Shown here piece after piece: positions 48,572 through 59,704 of a stretch of DNA of 64,000 nt. Each line of letters opens with the position of its first letter. Positions within the stretch are counted from its first letter, which is position 1. The notes below the pieces were generated by a model, which had not been told where the DNA came from, ran no database searches, and saw nothing but the letters and a program-made list of their open reading frames with translations. The translations under genes and the position numbers were made by a program. Origin of the DNA: Pleodorina starrii (Eukaryota; Chlorophyta; Chlorophyceae; Chlamydomonadales; Volvocaceae); assembly GCA_030267565.1 (NCBI GenBank), contig BRXU01000004.1, forward strand, positions 6,898,001-6,962,000, written 5' to 3'.

Positions 48572-51500
48572 TCAGTACGTGTCGCGCAGCTCGTCCGCCG
48601 TGGCCATGACGTGCCGGTCCTTCGCCAGCCGCACCCGGCTGCCGTACGCCGTACCCGTGATCTCAAACGCCTCGCCCTCCGCCGCGCCGTACACACGCTC
48701 AAAGGTGCCTACCCTCGACAAAAACACCACCACCGCACTCACATTGTCCGCCGAACCGCGCATCAGAGCCTCCGTGACCAGGCGCTTGGCGGCGAGGGTG
48801 GGGTCCTTCACGGTGTCGTACACCAGACCCACGGCCTCCTGCGCCGAAACCACGTCCCACAGGCCGTCCGTACCGAGTACGACGAAATGGTCGTCGGGTT
48901 GTAGCTGCAGGCTGGTGATCTCCGGTGCCGCGGTGACCCCGGCGGCGGCGCTGGTGGCGGCGAGGCCGCCCTTGACGTCGAAGTCGCCGATGCATCGAGT
49001 CACCTGCCGGGCGGGAGGGAGGGAGGGAGGGAGGGTGGGTGGATGGGTGGGTGGGTGGCTTTGGTCGGTGCATGTTTGCGGTGGTGGCGGCGGCGCACAG
49101 CAATATACACACAAGATAAAGGCGGCGGCATGGGACCCTCCCCCCTCTCCCCGGGGGGGTGGGGGGCCCTGACACAGCACCCGAGGAGTCATCGGTGCAT
49201 GATCGCCACCAGTGTCCCCATCGGTGCGCTCCGCTCATTTTTCCATCCACGGTACGGCACCTGTTACTGTCCTAGGGGCCTCTCTGTGCCGCCGGGCTGC
49301 TCCGTTACCCGCGCCCCCCCTCCCGGCCTCAGATCACCCCCCGGACTCTCTGTCCCAATAGCCCCACCTCACCCCATCCCATGTTCCCATCCCATCCCAC
49401 CCTAGCCAGCCCACCCCATCCCACCCCACCCTCTCCGCCACCTCACCCCATCCCCACACCCGCCCCCACACCCGCCCCCACACCCGCCCCAAACCCCGCA
49501 CGCACCCCCCTCCCCACATTTCCCCATCCCACCTGCAGACCCGACGAGCCGATGCGCCAGCCGCCGTGCTGCCACGTCACTGCCGTACCCGCCGCCGCCA
49601 GCCGCCGCCGCTCGTCCTCCAGCAGACCCGTGTGGTCCCTACTGGCCGCTATCGCCCGCCTCCCCCGACACACCACCGCCCGGCAGTCCCCCGCATTGGC
49701 CACCAGCAACCGACCCCCGGGAGCCAGCAGCACCGCCAGAGCAGTAGTGCCCGGATAGGAAGAGGAGGAGGAGGACGGGCCACCGCCGCCGCCGACGCGC
49801 CGCCGCTGCTGCTGCTGCTGCCACAGTGCGTGGTATTCTGGGATCGTGGACAGGGGCAGGGGCAAGGGGCAGGGTGGCACGCAAACGTAAAGCGGCGGAA
49901 AGCATGGCGGCGAGAAAGCGGAGCGCCTTTCTTTCTTTTCTGTCCGTCGGGCTTCGAAAGTCCACTTGAGGTCTTCGGAGCCGGCGCTACGGCTCTAGAT
50001 CTGGCGCGGGGGCTGGGGCTCCCCCTCCCGGTCCCTACCTCGCCTGCCGCGCTGGGCCCCTTCTCCTCTTCTCCCTCCCCTACCGCTGCGGTCTGTCTCA
50101 TCTTTGTTACGAACCACCACAACAACAACCGAGCCGAGCGGCAAGCCAGCGGCCCCCTCTTGGCCTACATCCCCGCCTCCACAAACACAAACCCACACAT
50201 ACACACACACCCTCTCTCTGCCCCACACGCCTCCCCCGAGCCTCCCTTCCCCACACCTCCCCTGCCAACGCACCTTCCTCCAGCCGCAGAAACGTCTGTC
50301 GCAGCGCCGCCGCCGGCGAGCCGCAGCGTTGCGCCTCCGCCCACAGCGTCTCCGCCAACCTCACCCGACAAAACTCCGCAGCGTCAGCGCCGCGGTGCCC
50401 ATCAAACAGCGCCACAAGCGGCAGCGGCACCGCCGCCGCCGCCGGGGCACCGCCGGCATCGGCCGCCGCTGGCGGCAGCAGCACCTCCGGAAGAAGTACG
50501 CAGCGATCCTCCATCGAGTCGCGCGGACCAATGGCCTCAAACATGCCGGCGTTGAAAATGCAACCCATGCCGTCGCCTGCGGCGGCGGCGGCGCCGCCGC
50601 AGGCGGCGCCGAGCCCGGCGGCGGCGGCGCCTCCGGCGCCGCCGTCCTCCTTCAGTGACAGCCGCTCCGCCAGGCTCCGCAGCGCGGCCGCCAGGCAGCT
50701 GGCGCCGCCAGCCACGTCGACGGCGGCGGCGCCGTCATGCTCGTCGGAACACAGGCTAAAGGGCGCCAGCACCACTTGCGGCTGCGGTTGGGCTGCTGCT
50801 GCCGCGGCGGCTGCTGCGGCGGCGGCGGAGGGCGCCGGCGGCGCAATCGGCGCGGCGGCGGTGGCCGTGACGGCGATGTGGATGGTTGCGGCGGCGGCGC
50901 GGCTGTTGTGCAGCTCCTCGCACACATCCATGGCACTGGCGCCCGAGGCCCCCCCGCAGGCGACCACCTCCTCGCCCTCCTCGCCCTCACCCTCGTCCAG
51001 CGCCATCGCGCTAATGACCACCTGCTGCTGCGGGGGAGTCGGAAATAAATGAGTCGAAACGAGGCGAAATTGGCGAAGGATTTGAACAGGTTATACCTGA
51101 TCTATTCATATCAATTTATCTATCTACCTATCTATCTACCCATCTATCCATCCATCTATCCATCCATCCATCGGCGCCTCAGCAAGTTTTCTACTTGCGG
51201 TGTTCCGCCAGTGGCAGCTTGCAACGCTACCCAGCGCCCAAGGCCCCCAGCCACAGCCTCCCAGCCTAGGAGGTCGGGCGGATGCACCCAACAACCCAAC
51301 CCATCCAGCACCAGACGAACCTACATGGCCTCTCGCCTCCCCCTCACTCGCCCCGCTGCTGGCCCTCCCCCTGTTGGGTCCGTCCCGCCAACGTCGCCTC
51401 CGTTCCGCAGCTGCGGCTCGCACCCAACCTAAGCGTCCCCTCCCAGCTCCCACCCCCGCTTCTCCGCCCCTGTGCCCACCCACCGGCTGCTGCTGCTGCT

Positions 51501-54500
51501 CCTGGTGGCCCCCGAGCTTCTTCCCCACTGCTGCTGCCACCGCCGCCTGCTGCTCCTCCCAGCCCACCACCTCCTCAGCCAACAGCTCCAGAGACCGGAG
51601 CACCTGAGGGACCAAAGCGCGCGAGCGGGTGAGCAGCAACAGCAACAGCAACAGCCCGTAAGTAGCAGCAACCACAACAAGCAGCATCAGACGAAAGTAG
51701 CACCGACGAGCCGTCCCATCCCCACCCCCACCACCAGGGGTACATTGGGGTCACGGTCGGGGCCGGGGCTCGTAGGGTGACGGTGAAAGAAAGCAAGAAA
51801 GCAACTGCATGGCAGCGGGTCAGGTAAATATGTGGGACGGCGACTGAAGGGCGCGAAGGGCGCGAAGGCGGCCGAAGGACAGCACTCCCCCGCCACTCTA
51901 CCACGACCACCCGCACCCCACACCCCGCACTGCGCCGCCCCACCACCCTCACCGCCCCCACCCCCACTCCCACTCGCACTGCTACACTTTACCCGCCCCA
52001 ACCCCAACCCCAATCCCACGCCACCTCCGATGCCACTCTGCAGGCTCCACACCAACCCTCGGAACCCGCCCACCCACCCACCCACCCACCCACCCACCTG
52101 GCTGAACGAGGGCCGCTCCAGGGGATCCGCCCGCCAGCACTCCGCCATCAGCGCCGCAAAGCCCGGCGGACAGCTCCGCGGCAGCAGCGGCCGCAGCCCC
52201 TCCGCACACACCGCCGCCGCCAGCTCCAACCGCCCGTACCCCATCTCCAACACCGTATGGACCTCCGGGTTGTCCTGGGGGGACGTACGGGGGTTGGGCG
52301 GGGGGGTTGGCGGTTGGGGGTCGGGGGGAGGGGTGGGAGCGCGTTAGGGTTTGGGTGTGTATGTGAGTGGAGAGGCAGTGAGTGTGTCCTAACCAGGCAA
52401 GGCAAGGCAGGGTGAAAATCGCGGAAGCAGCAGCCACCTTGGTGCCAACAACGCTGCGGTACCAACCAACCCAGGGATTGAGATGTGATGAAGCAAAGGT
52501 GAGTGGTGAGTGGTGAGGCCGCACAGGCGGCGCGGGCGGAAGGCCGGGAGGGAGCTGGCGGCCTTGCGGGACCCCCGGGCACCACAGCCGGCCGAACCTC
52601 CTCCCCGCCCCGGGCTCCCCCGAGCGCAACGGCCCCTACTGGTCCTCCCCACCCCGGGGCGTCACCCTTCCGGAGCCCGAGTCACCCACCTTGGTGCAGT
52701 CTGAGAACGGCACCACGCCTGGGGTCAGGGGTCAGGGGGAAAGGCGGGCGGTCGGAGATGGAGTGACAGTGTTAAGTGAATCGTGTGAGTGTATGTGTCT
52801 GGAGTGTGGATGGTGGATGGTGGGTGCAACTACGATGATGTCTAGAACCAAACTACAGCTCCCGAGCTCCCGGCCCATGGCCTCGTCTGCAACGGCGCGG
52901 TGGCGCCCAGGGCCCCACACACCGACACACATACGCGCCCCTCCCCTCGACACACACCGCAAACACGCCCACGATCTATCTCCCTTCCCCCCCCCCGAAA
53001 TCCCTCCCACTCTCGCGCATTCCAGACACCAAGCCCGTGCCAGAGAATCTCAGCAGCGGCAGCAGCAGCAAGCACATCAGCCGCTTCTCACAGCCACAGT
53101 CACTGCCCGCTGCCGTACCTACCCGTCGCCAGTTCGTTCATGGTGACGGCCCAGGCGTACACGTCCGAGGCTCGACTGGCGGGGGCGGTCCTCAGCAGCA
53201 GCTCCGGAGCCATGTACTCCAGGGTGCCCACCTTTGGGGGGAAACGGGGGTGGGGGTTGGTGTTATCCACGTATAGGGGGTTATCCACGTATAGGCCGGA
53301 GCCCAGGAACGGTAACCCCCCACGTTTAGGGGGGGTGGGAAGGCGAGGAAAGGGAAGGCGGGCGGAGGAGGAGTGTGGAAGGGAAGTGCGCGTGCGTGTT
53401 TGGTAACAGCGACCCATGGGGGGGCAGCACCAGGGACCGACCCACGGGTCAGTGCGCGACGAACCGACCCATGGGTCAGTGCGCGCTGGGCCGAGCTCTT
53501 TGGGTCGGCGTAATGGACCGACCCCTGGGTCAGTCGGCGGCGACGAGAGCCCAGAGCCAGAGTCCACGTCCGCGCCACCACCCCCGCCCTCTCCTCCTTC
53601 ACACCCTCGCTGTTCTTCCTCGATACCTGCCTCTTCAAACTCCCACTCGCAGCCGAAGCTCTGCCAAAGCACCGCCCCCGCCCTCCACAGCAGTTTGCAT
53701 GTTCCTTACCAGTTACCACCCCCGCCTGCCCCCCAACGCCAACCCACCATCTGCCGCTTGTAAAAGCCGCCCGACGGCTTGCCGCTCTTGGCCGCCGCCT
53801 GCGCCGCCGACGCCTCCTGCCCGCCTTGAAGCTGCTGCACCCCCGCGCCCTCCCCGCCTCCATCCGCTGCCCGCACCGCAATCCCAAAATCCGCAATCTG
53901 CACTCGCAGAGGCGCCACGCCGCCCGGCAGCGCCGCCGCCAGGCCCGACCCGCACGGGCCCGCCGCCTCCGCAACGACGCAGCCGCCGCCTGCGCCCTGG
54001 GCATCGCACATGGGCTCATCCGTGCCACTGCCTCCCTCGCCGTCGCCGCCTTTGCCACCGTCGTTGAGCAAGCTCCCCACCTTGCGCAACCCATTGGCCT
54101 GCTGCTGCTGGTGGTGGTGCTGGTGCTGATGTTGTTGTTGGGTGGTTGGCGCCGGAGATGGTGGGTCCAGCAGCAGCAGGTTGGCTGGCTTCAGGTCGCG
54201 GTGCAAGATACCGGCCGAGTGGACGTGCTCCATGCCGGACGCCACCTGACAGGAGGACCCAGGACAGGACAGGGGCGGGGAGGGTGGTGGTTTGGGGGGT
54301 AAAAAAGAAGAGGAGACCGTTTTGGGGGCGGGATGGGGTAGTGCGGGGCGGCGGGGTGGCGCCACGGTCAGCCGGGGCGGACACCCGACCGACCCCCGTG
54401 TGAGCCAATACACATATACATACACATACACAGGCATGGCCCCCGCCCCCCGAACCCCCCCGCACTGCCCGCCACCGCCCTACCGAGTACGCCAGTCCAA

Positions 54501-55842
54501 GCAGCTGCCGCCAGCTGGGCCGCCAGCCTTGCTCGTACAACGCATGTCGTACATTGCCTCCCGCCGCCAGCGGCAGCACAATCATGTAGTCGGGCGGCAG
54601 TGCGCGGGCGCCTGGCTTCAGGGAGGGAGGGAGGGAGGCAGACGTAGGGCCACGGGAAGGGAACGGTGGGGAGAGGCTAAAGTGCTGAGACCGAGAAAAA
54701 GCGGTTCAGAAGAAAGTGCAGGGCCAAGGGCCGCAGCAGCGGAGGGCGGCAGGGAGCCGAAGAGCGGGACACGAGAGGTCGGCGGGCCGCACATGTCGCG
54801 CGAGGACATGTGCTGGCGCTCCTTCCCCGTCCCCGTCCTCTCCCAGACGCAGCTAAAACAGGCTCTCCCCCACCACAACCAACCACTAGTATGTCAGCCT
54901 GTCCGCTGTAATCGTACGGCTTCTTCCCACGCGTAATCCAAGACGGGACGGGGACGGGGATAACCAAGACTACTTCCCACTGTGTGTAACCCACCCACCG
55001 ATCAGCGGCACCACTGCCGGGTGACTCAGGCATGACAGCAAGTCCAGCTCCCGCCGGAATCGGTCCAGATCGGCCGAGATGGCGATGCGGACCTGGACAC
55101 GGGGGGGCCACGTCGACGGGAATACCGGTAAGTCAAGGGAGGACTACCACCGCTTGGGTATTTGGGTACTTCTACCGTATCAGCCAAATTTGCGGTAAAG
55201 GTTCTCATCGCGGCAAAGGTTCTCGTCCTCAACAGAGAGGGCGCCAAAGAGAGCTTTGTTGGGATGGCCACCCACCCACCCACCCACCCACCCAGGGTAG
55301 CACCCCTCCCCATCCCAAGACCGCCAAAATGAACAGTCATACCGAGACAGCCGAGCCCCTCCTCCTCCTCCGCATCTCCTCCTCCGCATTACCTTCTTGA
55401 CCGCCACGTCCTGCCCGAGCCACCTGCCTCTAAACACGGTGCTTTCTGCGCCCTCCGAAATCTTGCCGCCTGCTGGGGGGCAGCGCAACCGGGGTCGCGG
55501 CGGGCTGGGGTGAGGTGGGGTCAGGCGAGGCTTATCCAGGCCAGAGCCCGGGGGGTGAGGTGGGGTGGGGTGGGATGAGGTGGGGTGGGGTCGGGTGGGG
55601 TTATCCCCCAGTGGGCTGGGGAGGGGTGGGCTGGGGAGGGGTGGGATGGGGTGGGGTGGGCTGGGGTGGGGTGGGATGGGGTGGGGTGAGTCGTAGACGG
55701 ACACAGCACACAGATGCTGCCATTCCGCTGACGGCGTAAGCTGCGCCACACGCGGACGCTGCGATTCCGAGCACGGAAGGTCACCGAGGACGGCAGCAAG
55801 CCGGCGCTCAGCAAAGGGTGTCGTTACGCGATACCTGCTCAT
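48572..55842 (-). CDS. Protein kinase fused to PP2C-like phosphatase, about 926 aa
   Basis: One chain with an N-terminal Ser/Thr-type kinase and C-terminal PP2C, the same order as the plant 'protein kinase and PP2C-like domain-containing protein' family (Arabidopsis At2g40860). Exons: 55785-55842 (tentative), 55393-55469, 54999-55092, 54484-54611, 53748-54245, 53123-53231, 52690-52718 (29 nt), 52098-52274, 51484-51603, 50274-51027, 49533-49837 and 48572-49003. Kinase landmarks: ISEGAESTVFRG loop, VAVKK lysine (~44), HRDLKPAN (~136), IADFGIAV (~240), YMAPEL (~293), ECWRADPLERPS. A ~80-residue Gln/His/Gly-rich insert separates HRDLKPAN from DFG. PP2C landmarks: SMEDR (~602), FDGHRGA (~637), GDCRAV, VTRCIGD, GTDGLWDV (~826) and SADNVSAVVV; the metal-binding Asp residues are kept. 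The acceptor at 51022-51030 is an in-phase run of CAGs. The first exon and start are the weakest part of the model. Confidence 0.88.
51108..51172. repeat. (ATCT)n / (ATCC)n microsatellite
   Basis: Degenerate tetranucleotide run of TATCTACC and CATCCATC units in the intron between two exons of the kinase-PP2C gene. Confidence 0.85.
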
Positions 55843-56142
55843 GACACAGACGCGCGACGGAAAACACGCGCGTCAGGGCACATAGCTGCGCGCATTCAGC
55901 GCCGCGTGCTCTAGAGGGCCGTGGGGTTCGGAGGGTTAGGAGCGCGGCCCCGGGAGTTGCAGCGGGGAGTAGCAGGGAAAATTCCGCAGCGGAGGGAGGC
56001 GCTGTGGGCAATTGCGAGGAAAAGAGGCATGAAGTGCGATGGTGGCTTTAATGCGATTACGTGAGAGGAGGGCCGGCGGATTGGGGCCGGCGCCCGCGTG
56101 GGCCGGAGGCTGTAGTCCATCGCCGGGATGGAGTCGCCGGTT
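55843..56142 (-). other. Short intergenic stretch upstream of the kinase-PP2C gene
   Basis: Holds the presumed promoter of the kinase-PP2C gene and the 3' flank of the small gene ending at 56143. No clear TATA box; no supported frame. Confidence 0.45.
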
Positions 56143-56616
56143 TTAGGGCTCGACAGCGCGTCCCTGCCTGCAGAAGCTCCTGGTTAACTGTGCACATCGT
56201 GTGACGTCATGGTGCGTTCCAAAGTGCAGCTCCAAAGTGGATCCAAACGGCTCGCTGAGCAAAACCCCTCGGCAGTTGCCCGCTGAGCCACACACTAAAG
56301 TACCCAAAGGAGCTAGCAAATGACCTGCCACCCACCTGACATTGCAAGGTCCGCTGCTGTCAAATTCAGTGGCACGATGCATTGCCCGCCGATGCCGCGC
56401 GCCTGGTTGGTGAGGAAAGCACTGCCTGATGGTCACATTCCTGGACGCGACGCTAAGGGCTGCGCACTGCTCTGCTTCGGACATTGTACCATCAGTTACC
56501 TTCAGCATGTCTCCACTGCGCACAGCTGTGGCCATGGCTTGTAAAGCCTCCCCAACGTGCAACGGCCGGTCGCCCCGAGCGACCGTCGGGTCTCCAGTCA
56601 TATCAGGAGCTGTCAT
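56143..56616 (-). CDS. Small protein of unknown function, 118 aa
   Basis: Three exons: 56490-56616, 56336-56425 and 56143-56282, joined in phase 1. I do not recognise a family. The first exon reads MTAPDMTGDP then LHVGEALQAMATAVRSGDML; the second, in a frame only reached by splicing, reads AFLTNQARGIGGQCIVPLNL; the third reads GVLLSEPFGSTLELHFG and ends GRAVEP. The support is that the donor GATG|GTACAA and acceptor CATCAG|GC both fit the phase and remove an in-frame stop from exon 2's frame. There is also an unspliced open frame over the whole interval, so the exon 2 reading is an inference. The gene is divergent from SEC13, with 236 bp between the start codons. No signal peptide or membrane segment is evident. 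Confidence 0.4.
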   Translation of the reverse strand: MTAPDMTGDPTVARGDRPLHVGEALQAMATAVRSGDMLKVTDGTMSEAEQCAALSVASRNVTIRQCFPHQPGARHRRAMHRATEFDSSGPCNVRWVAGHLLAPLGTLVCGSAGNCRGVLLSEPFGSTLELHFGTHHDVTRCAQLTRSFCRQGRAVEP

Positions 56617-56852
56617 TGTCTAGTTGAAAGGTGCTTATGTGCTGTCATGAGTTGAACACGTAATAGTATTCTGGTGCTGCTGAAGAAACACCTGAAACAG
56701 TGGGCGACCTGCAGTACACCCATTCACCTGCGCGGGCCTTCTCTCTCGTCTAGCATTCCGAGAGCCGCCCTAAAAGTTTCCGCACAAATTCTCCAAAGTC
56801 GAGCTCTCTCCTGCATTTGAATTAAACGTGCTTACAGGGGAGGAGCGCAGAA
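56617..56852. promoter_or_regulatory. Likely bidirectional promoter of SEC13 and the small unknown gene
   Basis: Only 236 bp separate two divergent start codons, so both promoters and 5' leaders must share this space if the small gene is real. No clear TATA box is seen. Confidence 0.4.
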
Positions 56853-58236
56853 ATGACCGGTTTATCCAACTTTGAGTCTGGACACACAGACATGGTGCAC
56901 GATGCACAACTAGATTACTATGGGCGTCGACTTGCAACTTGCTCTTCAGACCGGACTGTAAAAGTCTTTGACATCGTCGGAGATCACCACACTCACCTTG
57001 CCGACCTGCGCGGACACGAGGGCCCCGTGTGGCAAGTCTGCTGGGGACATCCAAAGTTTGGCTCAGTCCTGGCCTCCTGCTCATTTGATCACCGCGTCAT
57101 CGTGTGGAAGGAGGGGCAGGGCAACCAATGGCAGCAGGCAAGAACGCTGAGGCATAGCCGGGGCTCTGTACATGAATTTACCATTTCTATTATTTTTGAC
57201 AGGCGTACATCTCGCCTGGGAACTTGCACACGGCTTCCGTGAACAGCATTTGCTGGGCTCCCTACGAGCTGGGGCTGATTCTCGCGTGCGCATCCTCTGA
57301 CGGCAGCGTCTCGCTCCTCGAGTACAAGGCAGACGGGACCTGGGAGACCTCCAAGGTGGGCGCTGCCCGCGTCGGGCACCCAGGGACGCGACAGGGGGGT
57401 GAGGCCCCCTGAGACGTGTCTCCCGTGCTGACTAATGACGTGTACCTGTGACGGCAGCTCGCAACTGCTTACATATCTGTGACCTTTGCGCTTGTTGCCA
57501 TCCTCCCTTCCAGCTGCCTGGTGGCCACAGCGTTGGCTGCACGGCTGTCAGCTGGGCACCCTCAACCGCGCCGGGCTCGCTCGTGAGCACGAAGCAGCCG
57601 CAGTCGGGGCCCGTGAAGCGGCTAGTCACCTGCGGCTGTGACAACATGGTCAAGGTAGGTCCCATGGTATTCCTTGCTTGTGGAAGGTGATTCCACGCGT
57701 GCGGGTAACGAATTGGGCCTGGAACTACATTTCGAAGAAACGTGGCGGTCCGCCATTGGGCTGTGTGTACCTTACGTGTACCACTTGTACCTCACGTGGC
57801 CTACGTTGCTCGAAACCACGTGTGCAACCTGCGGCCGCTGGAAGCCCTCTGACAGTCGGACAGCCGTCAAAGCCCGCTGCTTGCTGCTTGCATCCGGATC
57901 GCCTGCCAGGTGTGGCGCTATGGCGAGATGGGCTGGGCCGAGGAGGAGGCGCTGGCGGGGCACAGCGACTGGGTGCGCGACGTGGCGTGGGCGCCCAGCC
58001 TGGGCCTGCCCAAGAACGCCATCGCGTCGGCCGGCCAGGACGGGCAGGTTTTCGTGTGGAGCGAGCGGCCTTCCGGCGGCGGTTGGGAGCGCAAGCTGGT
58101 GCACGACTTCAAGGTGCCCGTGTGGCGGGTCAGCTGGTCCACCACCGGCTCCATCCTGGCGGTGTCGGATGGCAACAACGCTGTGACGTTGTGGAAGGAG
58201 TCGATGGACGGCGTCTGGCAACAAATAACCCAATAG
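56853..58236 (+). CDS. SEC13: SEC13, COPII coat and nuclear pore beta-propeller
   Basis: Six-bladed WD40 protein that pairs with SEC31 in the outer COPII coat and also belongs to the Nup84/Nup107 nuclear pore subcomplex. Exons 56853-57137, 57203-57355, 57514-57654 and 57910-58236, all phase 0, give 301 residues, the normal size. Blades in order: [40 protein letters not shown] with [42 protein letters not shown] with [29 protein letters not shown] with [13 protein letters not shown]; and [18 protein letters not shown] with NAVTLWKE. The propeller lacks a seventh blade, as in all SEC13, where the partner supplies it. Intron 1 is GC-AG (CAGCAG|GCAAGA to GACAG|GCGTAC). The stop is TAG at 58234-58236. 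Confidence 0.97.
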
Positions 58237-59704
58237 TTTTACGGGCAGAGCTAGGTTTTGTGTTTCGTGTGTGGCATCTTGTTTGGCATGATTAGGATAG
58301 CAGTGCATGGTGTTAGGGGGGAAGGAAGGGCTGTACGTTGAGGGCTTTTGCGCAGTGGACGGAGGAGAAGGAAACACTCCGTCGATGATGAGCACTAAGA
58401 ATTTGGGGGGTCGTGTGTGGGGAGATTGTACAGCCCAGGCTTTTGCACAGGCGGTGCGGGACGAAGGGATATGGCGAGTGACGCTGCGCTAAGTTTGCGT
58501 CGTACGTACTTGACATAACGTGACGCCTTTCCTCGTGTGCATTGCGAATGGTTAGCGTGGGGTGGCTGGCCTGCCGTAGCCCTTGACACGCCGAGGCGTG
58601 TCCGGGGATTGGCTGAAAGTGCGAGAAGCTGGGATCTGATCTGATCTGTTGCCGCGCTGCATGAACATGAGAATAACAATCCGGCGGTTACAACCCCTCG
58701 CCCCAATTCCTTATGATGTATGATTTTCCGCTCACGCCTTGCTTGCGAGTGAAGCTGTTGGCGTGAAAGGCAACCGCGCCAATGCAGGATATGACATGTT
58801 TATATGACGTGTTCATGTCATTCATCTTGTAGCAGGTAATCCTTGTCGTGTTGTGACTCTTCAACTTGTATGTGCATCCGACGACGCGGTTTCGTATTCA
58901 AGGACTTCCAACGGTCGAAGTAGTGTGTTCCTCGCCCCCATCCAATGCTACCAAGCTATACAGCTGGAGGTGGCGATCGTTTAAATGGGGAGCTGTGCAC
59001 GGCTGCTATCCCTGGCAAGGCGGTTGCAGCGGCTTGGCCTGCATTCGTCCGACTCCCGACATATATGTGTCACGAGCGGCTGGTCTTATCCCCCAGTCAA
59101 TTGGCAAGCCCCCTAACGTACGAAGCAAATGAACCTCATTAAGAACTGCCAGGGATGGTAAAATGGCGTTGTTTCTCGATTTGCTCGGGTGTTACACGCA
59201 CGACCGAGTAAGAATGGTCGTTATCGGACACAAATACCCTAAACAGCAAGTGACTTTATTAGGATCAACATTTTACATTAGTAAGTTCACGAGCTCATAC
59301 CGTAATCAATGGCACGATACCGGCCTTGCCCGTTCTCCTCTCTTGCAGTTGAAACATGCACTTTTCGCCTGGGCTTTACAGAGTCTTCCGACACATAATT
59401 AGCTTCCAAGTATAATCGGCAAACCAGCGCGTCGAACATACACCGGGAGCCGCAACTTTTGTACCTCCATTTAAACTTTCACGTCCGCACACCGAACGCC
59501 TACTTGCCAGAGGAGTGTTGCCCTGTGCCCTATTTTAACGATCCCCTTGAAGACAGAGGGTTTCCTGTTTCACATTTCGGCGGACCGTACAGTCCGTACA
59601 AATGTTAGCGCTGTAATAACCCCGTGCTGCAAACGTACTATGTGTTATCGCTATTTCCTGCCAAGGCTGCACGTTGAGCCTGGTCGACAGCGGTTGCATA
59701 AGTG
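58237..59704. other. Intergenic region downstream of SEC13
   Basis: About 1.5 kb of lower-GC sequence containing the SEC13 3' flank and the promoter of the next gene. Short open frames at 58866-59132 and 59163-59402 lack domain or codon support. No repeat was recognised. Confidence 0.55.
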
